DNA of 64,000 bases from an uncultured Lysobacteraceae bacterium. GTDB lineage: Bacteria > Pseudomonadota > Gammaproteobacteria > Xanthomonadales > Xanthomonadaceae. The stretch spans positions 25,683 to 89,682 of the forward strand of contig CAKZGB010000011.1 in the NCBI GenBank assembly GCA_936911875.1, written 5' to 3'. Shown here in pieces: positions 56,309 to 64,000 of this stretch (positions are counted from its first letter, which is position 1; each line of letters begins with the position of its first letter). Under the pieces are notes generated by a model. That model made no database searches and was not told where the DNA came from. It saw only the letters and a program-made list of their open reading frames with translations. Both the position numbers and the translations under genes were made by a program.

Positions 56309-57955
56309 ATGCAGATTCAGTTGAGAATGGTAGCCATGCGCGTAAAAGCGATCACTGTCCAAAAGGTAGCCATGGGAGCGGCCTTAATTGGCGCCCTGGC
56401 CTGGAACTTGGCTGAAGCGAGCGAGTTAGGGGGCGTCAGGACCACGGTTGACGCCAGTGGCACCCGCACCGTTCTGGACCTCGACGCCACGACCCAATAC
56501 CACATCCTTAAGTTGGCCAATCCGAACCGTCTGGTGGTGGATCTGGCCGATACCGACATTCCGGCCAAGGCACCGCTCGTGGCGGGTGGCTGGGTCTCGG
56601 GCATCCGCACCGGAACCACCGATACAGGCTCGCGCGTTGTGCTGGATCTGCAGGGCACCGCTTCGCGGGTGCGCTCCAAGCTGGAAACCGTGGGCGGCCA
56701 ACGTCGCCTGGTGCTGACGTTCCCGGGTCAAGGCGCGCAAGTCGCCGCTGCAACCGTCCCCAAGCCCGCATCGGTCGCACCTTCTCAAAGCCTTCCTGCT
56801 AAGGTCGAAGTGGCCTCGACTCCCGTCGTGGATACCTCGCGTGATCGCGATCTCAATGCCCTGATCTCCGATTTGTCGGGCTCGCCTACCGCTAATGCTA
56901 CGGTGCTGGCCGCCACGACGGAACCCAAAGTAATGCCGGCAGCAGCCATGTCGCAGCCGCAGGCCATTCTCAATGGCGCCGCCAACAGCAATGCGGCTGT
57001 GACCATCGCCACCGGTGTGCCGACGCGTCGCGCCACGGGCGTGCCAACGGCATTAACCGCCAAGGGTGCAGCTGCCATCAAGGCCGGTGTCGTTCCGAGC
57101 ACGCCGCGCCCGACACCTCAACCGGTGGTTGCCACGCGCTCCGCTGCAGTTGCGGATCAAGTGCAGAGCGTCTCCGAACTGCGGGGCGAACGTCTGAATC
57201 GCGGTGAGCGCAAGCTGGTCGTGGCGATCGACGCCGGCCATGGCGGTCAGGATCCGGGTGCTCGCGGCTTGAACGGCACGCGCGAGAAAGATGTGACCTT
57301 GCAGATTGCGCGTGAACTGGCCCGTCAGGTCAATGCAACGCCGGGCATGCGCGCCGTGCTGACCCGCGATAGTGATTTCTTTATTGATCTGCCGGATCGT
57401 CCGCGTATTGCACGCCGCGCCGGCGCTGACATTTTTGTGTCGATCCATGCCGATGCGGCTGAAAACCGCCGCGCCGACGGTTCGTCGGTCTACGTGCTTT
57501 CGACGCGTGGTGCTTCTTCGCAGCGTGCCCGTTGGCTGGCCGACAAGGAAAACGCTTCGGACATGATGGGCGGAGTCAAACTGGCCAAAGCCAGCAACAG
57601 CTTGACCAATGTCCTGATCGACCTGACGCAGTCCGGGCACATGCGTGCTTCCGAAGATGCAGCGAACAATGTCCTCGCCGGTCTGAAGCGCGTCGGCAAC
57701 ATCCACAAATACAACGTCGAGAAGGCAAACTTCGCCGTGCTGCGCGGTTCCGACATGCCCTCCATGCTGGTAGAAACCGCGTTTATCTCGAATCCGGAAG
57801 AAGAACAGCGTCTGCTCGATCCGGCCTTCCAGCGTCGTATTGCCGGTGCGGTACTCGACGGTGTGCACACGTATTTCTCGCGACTGGCGCCTCCGGGCAC
57901 CATTTATGCTAGCTTGGCCGATGATGAAGCCGGCCCGACAGGCGGCAGCGACTGA
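56309..57955 (+). CDS. N-acetylmuramoyl-L-alanine amidase, AmiB/AmiC type
   Basis: A secreted zinc amidase of 548 residues cutting septal peptidoglycan. The start may be ATG 56309 (MQIQLRMVAMRV) or 56336 (MRVKAITVQKVAMGAALIGALAWNLAEA); the latter alone is a good signal peptide. AMIN domain (GVRTTVDASGTRTVLDLDATTQYHILKLANPNRLVVDL, approx. residues 40-150), a long low-complexity Ala/Pro/Thr linker, then amidase_3: VAIDAGHGGQDPGARG and VSIHADAAENR with zinc His/Glu, and ETAFISNPEEEQRL with the catalytic glutamate. Confidence 0.94.
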   Translation: MQIQLRMVAMRVKAITVQKVAMGAALIGALAWNLAEASELGGVRTTVDASGTRTVLDLDATTQYHILKLANPNRLVVDLADTDIPAKAPLVAGGWVSGIRTGTTDTGSRVVLDLQGTASRVRSKLETVGGQRRLVLTFPGQGAQVAAATVPKPASVAPSQSLPAKVEVASTPVVDTSRDRDLNALISDLSGSPTANATVLAATTEPKVMPAAAMSQPQAILNGAANSNAAVTIATGVPTRRATGVPTALTAKGAAAIKAGVVPSTPRPTPQPVVATRSAAVADQVQSVSELRGERLNRGERKLVVAIDAGHGGQDPGARGLNGTREKDVTLQIARELARQVNATPGMRAVLTRDSDFFIDLPDRPRIARRAGADIFVSIHADAAENRRADGSSVYVLSTRGASSQRARWLADKENASDMMGGVKLAKASNSLTNVLIDLTQSGHMRASEDAANNVLAGLKRVGNIHKYNVEKANFAVLRGSDMPSMLVETAFISNPEEEQRLLDPAFQRRIAGAVLDGVHTYFSRLAPPGTIYASLADDEAGPTGGSD

Positions 57956-57962
57956 TTTCTGA

Positions 57963-59789
57963 GTGCCGATTCAAGCCTTACCTGATCACCTAATCAACCA
58001 AATTGCCGCCGGCGAGGTCGTTGAACGACCTGCATCGGTCGTCAAGGAACTGGTTGAAAACGCCGTGGATGCGGGTGCGACCCGTATCGAAATCGAACTG
58101 GAAGAAGGCGGTGTGCGGCGCATTGGCGTGCGCGATAACGGCAGCGGCATTGTGCCCGCCGAAGTGCCGCTGGCCTTGTCCCGTCATGCCACCAGCAAGA
58201 TCGGGAGTCTGGACGATCTCGAATCCGTTTTGACCATGGGCTTTCGTGGCGAAGCACTGCCTTCGATCGCGTCGGTCAGTCGACTGTCGTTGACCTCACG
58301 AACTGCCGAGCACGAGCATGCGCACCGCGTCGAGCTCGAAGGTGGGCGCGTCGTTGCGGAGTCACCGCATCCCCATCCGCCGGGCACTACGATTGAAGTT
58401 CGCGACTTGTTCTTTAACGTTCCTGCGCGCCGTAAGTTTCTCAAAGCCGAGCGCACAGAACTTGGTCATATCGAAGAATGGCTGCGGCAGCTTGCGCTGG
58501 CACGACCGGATATCGATGTCCGCGTCAGCCACAACGGCAAAATGCTGCGCCGCTGGAATCGCCAGGACGATCTGCTTTCAACGCGTCGTCTCGATGAGAC
58601 CTTAGGCGAGGCCTTCGTTGCCAATGCCATGCGCATTGAGGCCGAGGCAGTCGGTATTGCCTTGTCCGGCTGGATCGCCCGTCCGACTTACAATCGCGCC
58701 GCTGCGGATCAGCAGTATCTGGTCGTGAACGGCCGTGCCATTCGTGACCGCTCGGTGGCACATGCTATCCGAAGAGCCTACGGTGACGTGCTGTTTCACG
58801 GCCGCCATCCGGCCTACGTGCTGTTTGTGACGATCGATCCGCGTCGTGTGGATGTCAACGTGCATCCTGCCAAGCACGAAGTCCGTTTCCGCGATGCGCG
58901 TTTCGTGCATGACTTTGTCTATCGCACCGTCGCTGAGGCCTTGCGTGAGACCCGTCCGGGCGCGCAAGTAGATTTGAACGCGCCGACGAGCAGTTATCTC
59001 AGTAGTTCCGGCAATGCAACGACTGCTAGCGGTGCAGCGCCTACGTCGTTCCGTGATTGGCGACCGGCGCCGTCCAATCTGCCGCTGCGTGCGCAATCAC
59101 TCGATTCCTCGGCGGCTGCGTTGCAGGCTCAACTGTATGCAAGCAGCACGCCCGCTGCCGCGCCCACAGCAATCGCGGATTCGGCGCCTCAATCTGACGA
59201 CGACATTCCGCCGCTCGGTTATGCCATCGCACAATTGCATGGCATTTACGTTCTGAGTGAAACGCGCGAAGGCATGATCATTGTCGACATGCACGCGGCT
59301 CACGAACGCATCGTGTACGAACGACTGAAAGACGCAATGGACCGCGAGGGCATTCGCACTCAACCGTTGCTGGTGCCGCTGACGATGGCCGTATCCGAAC
59401 GCGAAGCCGATGCCATTGAAGCCGGCAGCGCGGCGTTTGAATCGCTGGGTTTTGAGTTGCGACGCAGCGGTCCTTTGAGTCTGCAGGTGCGCTCCGTGCC
59501 GGTGCTGTTGGCCGACGGCAATGTCGAGGCTTTGGTCCGCGATGTGTTGGGCGACTGGCTTGAGCACGGTGATCTGGAGCGCATTGAGAATACGCGTAAC
59601 GATCTGCTCGCGACTATGGCCTGCCACGCTTCGGTGCGCGCCAACCGTCGTCTGACGATTCCGGAAATGAATGCCTTGCTGCGCGATATGGAGGTCACCC
59701 CGCGCTCCGATCAGTGCAACCATGGCCGACCGACATGGACGGCCGTGACCTTGGCCGACATGGATCGCTGGTTCCTGCGAGGCCGATGA
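57963..59789 (+). CDS. mutL: DNA mismatch repair protein MutL
   Basis: A 608-residue GHKL ATPase linking MutS to downstream repair. The start is GTG 57963 ([39 protein letters not shown]). ATP site motifs: [25 protein letters not shown], and the [17 protein letters not shown] variable linker of about 100 residues precedes the dimerisation domain ([29 protein letters not shown]). A DQHA-type endonuclease motif (here [14 protein letters not shown]) is part of the C-terminal domain; the E. coli-like family lacks nuclease activity. Four-base coupling to the next gene is absent, but the gap is one base. Confidence 0.97.
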   Translation: MPIQALPDHLINQIAAGEVVERPASVVKELVENAVDAGATRIEIELEEGGVRRIGVRDNGSGIVPAEVPLALSRHATSKIGSLDDLESVLTMGFRGEALPSIASVSRLSLTSRTAEHEHAHRVELEGGRVVAESPHPHPPGTTIEVRDLFFNVPARRKFLKAERTELGHIEEWLRQLALARPDIDVRVSHNGKMLRRWNRQDDLLSTRRLDETLGEAFVANAMRIEAEAVGIALSGWIARPTYNRAAADQQYLVVNGRAIRDRSVAHAIRRAYGDVLFHGRHPAYVLFVTIDPRRVDVNVHPAKHEVRFRDARFVHDFVYRTVAEALRETRPGAQVDLNAPTSSYLSSSGNATTASGAAPTSFRDWRPAPSNLPLRAQSLDSSAAALQAQLYASSTPAAAPTAIADSAPQSDDDIPPLGYAIAQLHGIYVLSETREGMIIVDMHAAHERIVYERLKDAMDREGIRTQPLLVPLTMAVSEREADAIEAGSAAFESLGFELRRSGPLSLQVRSVPVLLADGNVEALVRDVLGDWLEHGDLERIENTRNDLLATMACHASVRANRRLTIPEMNALLRDMEVTPRSDQCNHGRPTWTAVTLADMDRWFLRGR

Positions 59790-59790
59790 A

Positions 59791-60858
59791 ATGCGCCGCG
59801 CGGCGGTTTGCATCGCCCTGCTAGCTGCCGTCATGTGGAGTGGGCCGGCGTGGTCGGCTGAGCGTACGGTACCCATTCTTTATCGTGTCAGTGATGCTGA
59901 CAGCTCACTGTACATTCTCGGATCCATTCACCAGCTACGTGCTGAGAATGCGGAGCTGCCCGCCGTTGTGCAGCAAGTCGCAGGCCGCGCCACCCGCATC
60001 TACTTTGAACTCTCACCCGAAGAGTTTGCCGACTCGTCGCATCGTCTGCCTGAACTGCTGCAGACCATGGGCTTTACGCATGATGGCAGCCAACTCACCG
60101 ATCTGTTATCGCGTGAGGATGCGGCGCTGTTGCGGACCCGCATGCAGTCCACCGGAATACCCGAGGCGCAATGGCAACACATGCGACCGTGGTTGGCAGC
60201 GCTGATGCTGGAGCTGGACACTTTGAAGGCGCTCCGTCTCGAATCGCAAAATGGCGTGGATTTTCAGCTGGCCCGGCAGGGCCAGACGAGTCCACGCGAA
60301 CAGGTCGGTCTGGAAACTTTGCGCGACCAGTTAAAGGTGCTAGCCGACACGCCCGAATCCGTGCAGTTAACGAACCTGATCGAGTCGCTGCGACGTCCGA
60401 ACTCCACTCAAACCGCCGACACTGAGGATGCCGAGATCACACTGCAGGCGTGGCTACGCGGCGACGTGCGTACGCTCACGCGTGTGGAGCGGCAGATGAA
60501 ACGTCGATTCCCGCGTCAGCATGCAACGCTGATCGTGGCACGCAATCGCCGTTGGTTACCGCAGTTGGAGTCCGACCTGCGCACGCGACGCAAAGGCCAC
60601 GCCATGGTCGTAGTGGGCGCCTTGCATGTGGTGGGTCCGAGTGGCATCGTGCGGCTGTTGCAGCAGCGCGGCTACCGGGTCACAAGAGTTACGGAGTTGC
60701 CGCCTGCGAGCTCGGGGACAGTGGCGTTGCAGGCACCAGCTCAATGCAGTCCACAGGGCACGCGGGGACGCACAGCTCGCACCCCGTGCACAGCGCTTCC
60801 AAAACCACGTGCATGGCCTTCGCGCCGCCGATTATCGCGTCAACCGGACACGCCGTAA
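59791..60858 (+). CDS. TraB/GumN family protein
   Basis: A 355-residue secreted or periplasmic protein: signal peptide MRRAAVCIALLAAVMWSGPAWSA. The TraB/GumN fold is recognised by YILGSIHQLR near residue 49, TRIYFELSPEEF near residue 75, and GHAMVVVGALHVVGPSGIVRLLQQRGYRVTRV near residue 270, resembling the Tiki metalloprotease superfamily metal-binding His and Glu. About 45 further residues after residue 310 (rich in Pro, Arg, Ser) lie opposite the rnfB-like gene and are not family-like; a frameshift or simple 3' extension could explain them. Begins one base after mutL. Confidence 0.82.
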   Translation: MRRAAVCIALLAAVMWSGPAWSAERTVPILYRVSDADSSLYILGSIHQLRAENAELPAVVQQVAGRATRIYFELSPEEFADSSHRLPELLQTMGFTHDGSQLTDLLSREDAALLRTRMQSTGIPEAQWQHMRPWLAALMLELDTLKALRLESQNGVDFQLARQGQTSPREQVGLETLRDQLKVLADTPESVQLTNLIESLRRPNSTQTADTEDAEITLQAWLRGDVRTLTRVERQMKRRFPRQHATLIVARNRRWLPQLESDLRTRRKGHAMVVVGALHVVGPSGIVRLLQQRGYRVTRVTELPPASSGTVALQAPAQCSPQGTRGRTARTPCTALPKPRAWPSRRRLSRQPDTP

Positions 60859-61153
60859 TGCATTTGGTGCAACCGATGCAGTCGGCTTCAATGACGCGGG
60901 CTAACGGTGGTGCTGCATGATAGGGACCCAACTCGCGGTCATATGGCACGAAGGCCGTTCCTAAGGCCGCTGCAAGCCGCGCGGCACCGTCATCCCCACC
61001 CGGCGGGCAACGGTCCGTCGCGGCCTGTCCTGCGGCCATCGCTTCAGCGTACGGCCGACAGCCCGAATACCCGCATTGTCCGCACTGGGTTTGCGGCAAC
61101 AGACGATCCAGGCGCTCGGTGCGTCCTGCTAACGACTGGTCGGCGGGTATCAT
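60689..61153 (-). CDS. Solitary RnfB-like soluble ferredoxin
   Basis: A 154-residue iron-sulfur protein. Residues 20-33 (PQTQCGQCGYSGCRPYA) are the RnfB/RsxB cluster-binding signature, with a fourth Cys near residue 48 (DRCPPGG); then two 4Fe-4S motifs CIGCTKCITACPVDAI and CTGCELCVPACPVDCI. The hydrophobic N-terminal anchor of canonical RnfB is missing, so it is predicted soluble, and no other rnf/rsx gene is adjacent. Electron carrier to an unknown partner. Its 3' end overlaps the end of the TraB gene by 170 bases; it lies downstream of metG on the minus strand. Confidence 0.9.
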   Translation of the reverse strand: MIPADQSLAGRTERLDRLLPQTQCGQCGYSGCRPYAEAMAAGQAATDRCPPGGDDGAARLAAALGTAFVPYDRELGPYHAAPPLARVIEADCIGCTKCITACPVDAIIGGAKAMHVVLEALCTGCELCVPACPVDCIELVPATPLSPSSQAATP

Positions 61154-61180
61154 CTGCGCTGCGCGATTCGGCGTTCGGGT

Positions 61181-63250
61181 TTAGCGGACCGGCATGCCGG
61201 CTTCAGCGCCGTTGTCAGCGTCGAGCAGGAACAGCGAACCGCCGACAAAACCTGCGGACAGGATCATGCCTTCGCTCAGGCCAAAGCGCATCTTGCGCGG
61301 CGCCAGGTTGGCAATAAACACCACGCGACGACCGACCAGCACCGACGGGTCCGCATACGAGCCGCGGATACCGCTGAAGATCTGACGCATGCCGAGGTCA
61401 CCGGCGTCGAGTTCAAAGCGCAGGAGCTTGCCCGAGCCTTCAACCAATTCGCAGACTTTGACTATACCGATGCGCAAATCAAGCTTGGCAAAATCATCAA
61501 TGCCGATATAACTCATGGACGACTCCGAATCCGTTGCAGCGACCGTGGCGGGCGCCGCGTTTTTGTTCTTAGCAGGCTTGTGTGCAGCAGCAGCCGGTGC
61601 CGCGTGTGCGTCTGCGGGTGTAGCCAGAGCCGTAGCGGTTGCGACATCGACGCGGCCACTCAAGTTGCTGTACTTGTTGATCACATGATCCAGCAGCGGT
61701 CGCTTGGCATCATCCCAGCTGCTGATCGGGTCGTTGAGGAACGACTCGGCCTGCGCGGATATTTGCGGCAGTACCGGCTTTAGCGCAATGTTCAGCACGC
61801 GGAACAGGTTGCAGATCTGCGTGCAGACTAAGTGCAACTCGGCAAGGCGTTCCGGATCCTTGGCCAAGACCCATGGCTTGCGATCATCAACGTAACGATT
61901 GGCTTCATCGGCCAGAGTCATGATCAGACGCAAGGCAGTGGCGGGCTCATTGTCGAGATAGGCCTGGCGCACAGCACCTAATGCCTCCACGAAACGCGAA
62001 TGCATGTCCGCATCATCCAGACGGGCGGCGAGACGGCCTTCGAAACGGGTGGTAATAAAACCGGCCGAACGCGAGGCCAGATTGACGAACTTGCCGACGA
62101 CATCGGAGTTAACGCGCTGGGCAAAGTCTTCGAGATTCAGATCGACGTCATCGATGGCGCCGTTGGACTTGGCAGCAAAGTAATAACGCAGATGTTCCGG
62201 ATTGAGCTTGGAATCCAGAAAGCTGCGGGCCGTAATAAACGTGCCGCGCGATTTGGACATCTTGGCGCCGTTAACGGTCACGTATCCGTTGACGTGCAAT
62301 CGCGTCGGCGCACGCAGACCGGAACCTTTCAGCACTGCCGGCCAGAACAGGCCATGGAAATTGACGATGTCCTTGCCGATAAAGTGATGCAGCTCAGCTG
62401 CAGATCCGGACGTCAGGAATGCGTCGGCATCAAAGCCCTGCTGCTTGGCCAGGTCTTTGAACGTCGAGAGATAACCGATCGGCGCATCCAGCCAAACGTA
62501 AAGATACTTCCCCGGCGCATCCGGCACTTCAAAGCCGAAGTAGGGCGCATCACGGCTGATGTCCCACGCCCGCAGGCCGCCCTCGGCACGCAGCCACTCC
62601 GACAGTTTGGATTTGACCGGATCGATGGCGACATCACCGCCGAGCCATTCGCGCAGGAACTCGGTGAACTGGCCGACTTCGAAAAAGTAATGTTCCGATT
62701 CACGCAGTTCCGGCGTCGCACCGCTCAGAACGGAGACCGGATTCTTGAGTTCGGTCGGCTGATAAGTGGCGCCGCAATGTTCGCAGTTGTCGCCGTACTG
62801 ATCGGCCGTGCCGCAGTTAGGGCATTCACCCTTGACGTAACGGTCGGGCAGGAACATGCCTTGCTGCGGATCGTACAGTTGTTCCACCGAGCGACTGGTG
62901 ATGTGACCGTTCGAACGCAGACGGCGATAGATCTCCGTGGTCAGTTCCAGATTCGAGTTCGAATTGGTCGAACCGAAAATATCAAAATCGACATTGAAGG
63001 CGCTAAAGTCCGCGGCATGTTCGGACTGGATCCCGCCGATATAGGCCTCGGGGGTCAGGTTCTGCTTTTGCGCCGCCAGCATGATCGGCGTGCCATGGGT
63101 GTCATCGGCACACACAAAATGCACGGTGCGACCTTCGAGCCGTTGCGCACGCACCCAGATGTCGGACTGGATGTAGCCGAGCAAATGGCCCAGATGGAGC
63201 GGTCCGTTGGCATACGGCAGGGCGGCGGTGACGAGAGCAGGTACGGTCAT
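61181..63250 (-). CDS. metG: Methionyl-tRNA synthetase
   Basis: A 689-residue class I synthetase of the dimeric type. TAALPYANGPLHLGHLLGYIQSD has the HIGH-type motif HLGH; CPNCGTADQYGDNCEHCG is a four-cysteine zinc knuckle near residues 145-162; and NGAKMSKSRGTF is the KMSKS loop near residue 336. A low-complexity Ala/Lys linker (AATAPADAHAAPAAAAHKPAKNKN) leads to the C-terminal EMAPII-like tRNA-binding domain (YIGIDDFAKLDLRIGIVKVCELVEGSGKLLRFELDAG). Single gene before the rnfB-like gene. Confidence 0.98.
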   Translation of the reverse strand: MTVPALVTAALPYANGPLHLGHLLGYIQSDIWVRAQRLEGRTVHFVCADDTHGTPIMLAAQKQNLTPEAYIGGIQSEHAADFSAFNVDFDIFGSTNSNSNLELTTEIYRRLRSNGHITSRSVEQLYDPQQGMFLPDRYVKGECPNCGTADQYGDNCEHCGATYQPTELKNPVSVLSGATPELRESEHYFFEVGQFTEFLREWLGGDVAIDPVKSKLSEWLRAEGGLRAWDISRDAPYFGFEVPDAPGKYLYVWLDAPIGYLSTFKDLAKQQGFDADAFLTSGSAAELHHFIGKDIVNFHGLFWPAVLKGSGLRAPTRLHVNGYVTVNGAKMSKSRGTFITARSFLDSKLNPEHLRYYFAAKSNGAIDDVDLNLEDFAQRVNSDVVGKFVNLASRSAGFITTRFEGRLAARLDDADMHSRFVEALGAVRQAYLDNEPATALRLIMTLADEANRYVDDRKPWVLAKDPERLAELHLVCTQICNLFRVLNIALKPVLPQISAQAESFLNDPISSWDDAKRPLLDHVINKYSNLSGRVDVATATALATPADAHAAPAAAAHKPAKNKNAAPATVAATDSESSMSYIGIDDFAKLDLRIGIVKVCELVEGSGKLLRFELDAGDLGMRQIFSGIRGSYADPSVLVGRRVVFIANLAPRKMRFGLSEGMILSAGFVGGSLFLLDADNGAEAGMPVR

Positions 63251-63297
63251 GTGTCGCAGGAGCAGTGGGAAAGGCTTCCATTATCGCATGCAGTCCC

Positions 63298-63323
63298 AAA
63301 AACAAGGCCCGCAATTGCGGGCC
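63298..63323 (-). terminator. Rho-independent terminator after the DUF2147 gene
   Basis: GGCCCGCAATTGCGGGCC (63306-63323) is a perfect palindrome, on the minus strand followed by TTGTTTTT. Near the metG start it closes the upstream transcript. Confidence 0.85.
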
Positions 63324-63355
63324 CTGTCGGATAAAACGCTAGCTTGGAGTGCGGA

Positions 63356-63802
63356 TCAGTTCTGGCGCTGCCAAACCTGGGTGCGGCCGAGCAGCGAGAC
63401 GCCCATGAAACCGCGGACCTGCATCGACTTGCCGTTGGAGGCCGGGGTCATCTTGACCGAGTAGGTCTTGCCCGATGCCGGATCCAGAATCTGGCCGCCA
63501 TCCCACACGGAACCGTTCTTCTTGACATTGCTGATGATGGTCAGGCCTTCGATCGGCTTGTTCTGGTTGGTGCCGGTGCATTTCTTGCAGACCGGATTCG
63601 GACCCTGATCCGATTGCAGCACCTTGATGACTTTACCCTGCAGCTTGCCACCGACCTCGGTGATCTCAACGATTGACTTGGGCTTCTTGGTGGCATCGTC
63701 AATGGTGACCCACTTACCGACCGGAGTCGACTGAGCCATGGCAGCAAACGAGACGGCCATCAGTGGAGCAGCGAGCAGGGCGGCAACGATCTTGGATTTC
63801 AT
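63356..63802 (-). CDS. DUF2147 family secreted protein
   Basis: A 148-residue periplasmic protein; the ATG at 63802 gives the signal peptide MKSKIVAALLAAPLMAVSFAAMA with cleavage after AMA. The body STPVGKWVTIDDATKKPKSIVEITEVGGKLQGKVIKVL...PVCKKCTGTNQNKPIEGLTIISNVKKNGSVWDGGQILDPASGKTYSVKMT matches DUF2147, a small lipocalin-like beta-barrel family, and includes the characteristic CKKC pair. Function not known. Confidence 0.88.
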   Translation of the reverse strand: MKSKIVAALLAAPLMAVSFAAMAQSTPVGKWVTIDDATKKPKSIVEITEVGGKLQGKVIKVLQSDQGPNPVCKKCTGTNQNKPIEGLTIISNVKKNGSVWDGGQILDPASGKTYSVKMTPASNGKSMQVRGFMGVSLLGRTQVWQRQN

Positions 63803-63945
63803 TGTGAAACTCCTTGGTATGGCGTGCAGGGACGTCCGGCACATAGTTCATTTATACCGTAAATTTTCGATGAAATGCATGTATCGAACGTTCATTTGAC
63901 TGCGGGACAGCCAGATAAACCGGCAACAACAAAAAGCCCGGCAAT

Positions 63946-64000
63946 TGAACTGACCCCCATTAGTTGGACAGTAGGTTTAGAGTTTCGCTACCAAGGACTG
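63946..64000. mobile_element. Likely end of an IS3-family (IS150 group) insertion sequence
   Basis: TGAACTGACCCCCATTAGTTGGACA at 63946-63970 has the form of IS3/IS150-group terminal inverted repeats (TGnACTGnnCCC...GTTGGAC). The element would continue beyond the window; no transposase codon is in range, so this rests on the end sequence alone. Confidence 0.6.

Noticed and set aside
62000..63334. 444-codon open frame opposite metG
   Set aside because: Long antisense frame created by codon bias of metG; no family pattern, no ribosome site. The same holds for 51965-53326 opposite panC/panD, 34632-35696 and 36489-37541 opposite alaS, and 27098-28198 opposite mutS.
1..64000. CRISPR arrays, prophage, integron, rRNA genes
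   Set aside because: No regular direct repeats, phage genes, attC-like arrays or rRNA segments found by reading through the window.

Overview
The window reads as chromosomal, almost fully coding DNA from a gammaproteobacterium of the Xanthomonadales (Lysobacterales) type. The evidence is gene order and one regulatory site: lexA-recA-recX-alaS-csrA followed by tRNA-Ser(GCU) and tRNA-Arg(ACG); pcnB-folK-panB-panC-panD-pgi; phoH-bcp-gcvR beside dapA and a BamC-like lipoprotein; a catabolic-type argH after argC; and a LexA box of the TTAG-N6-TACTA type known from this order. The species cannot be named from the sequence alone. There is no prophage, CRISPR array, plasmid module or biosynthetic island. 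The only mobile DNA visible is a likely IS3-family end at the extreme right edge.

Layout. 1-6 kb: the end of argC, argH, a convergent secreted phytase-esterase-like protein, hisS, and a long aromatic-amino-acid (histidine-like) ammonia-lyase overlapping hisS. 6-10 kb: methionine salvage (mtnB-mtnD-mtnC), an APC-type amino-acid permease and a NUDIX hydrolase. 10-15.3 kb: a minus-strand operon for the lower leucine degradation pathway (enoyl-CoA hydratase, biotin-dependent carboxylase, HMG-CoA lyase, a short-chain dehydrogenase) ending in efpL. 15.4-17.8 kb: the ferrous-iron operon feoA-feoB-small Cys-rich membrane protein behind a possible Fur box. 17.8-24.7 kb: a GNAT protein, radA, ypjD/ffh divergent pair, the ribosomal operon rpsP-rimM-trmD-rplS, and hslR. 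24.7-31.8 kb: a DUF937 protein, mutS, a small charged stress-type protein, an Old Yellow Enzyme, an SPFH (band 7) protein paired with a ribbon-helix-helix protein, and an ArsC-like protein.

31.8-38.3 kb is the SOS and translation block: pncC/cinA-C, lexA with a perfect operator touching its start codon, an unannotatable 44-residue small protein, recA, recX, alaS, csrA and two tRNAs. 38.4-48.5 kb: zinc alcohol dehydrogenase, dicarboxylate symporter, fabA-fabB, an alpha/beta hydrolase, thiD, phoH, bcp, gcvR, dapA and the BamC-like lipoprotein. 48.5-54.6 kb: Dabb protein, fdxA, and the pcnB-folK-panBCD-pgi operon. 54.6-63.8 kb: queG/tsaE divergent pair, amiC-type amidase, mutL, a TraB/GumN protein, a solitary RnfB-like ferredoxin, metG and a DUF2147 secreted protein.

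Functionally the region joins genome maintenance (mutS, mutL, radA, recA, lexA, recX), translation (hisS, alaS, metG, rpsP, rplS, rimM, trmD, efpL, queG, tsaE, two tRNAs), protein targeting (ffh) and core biosynthesis (arginine, pantothenate, folate, lysine, unsaturated fatty acids). No clearly new multi-gene system is evident. The most worthwhile leads are the lexA-recA spacer small protein, the apparently leaderless lexA with its overlapping operator, the SPFH/ribbon-helix-helix pair with a TGATATCA operator, the insertion-bearing ammonia-lyase fused by overlap to hisS, and the stand-alone soluble RnfB.
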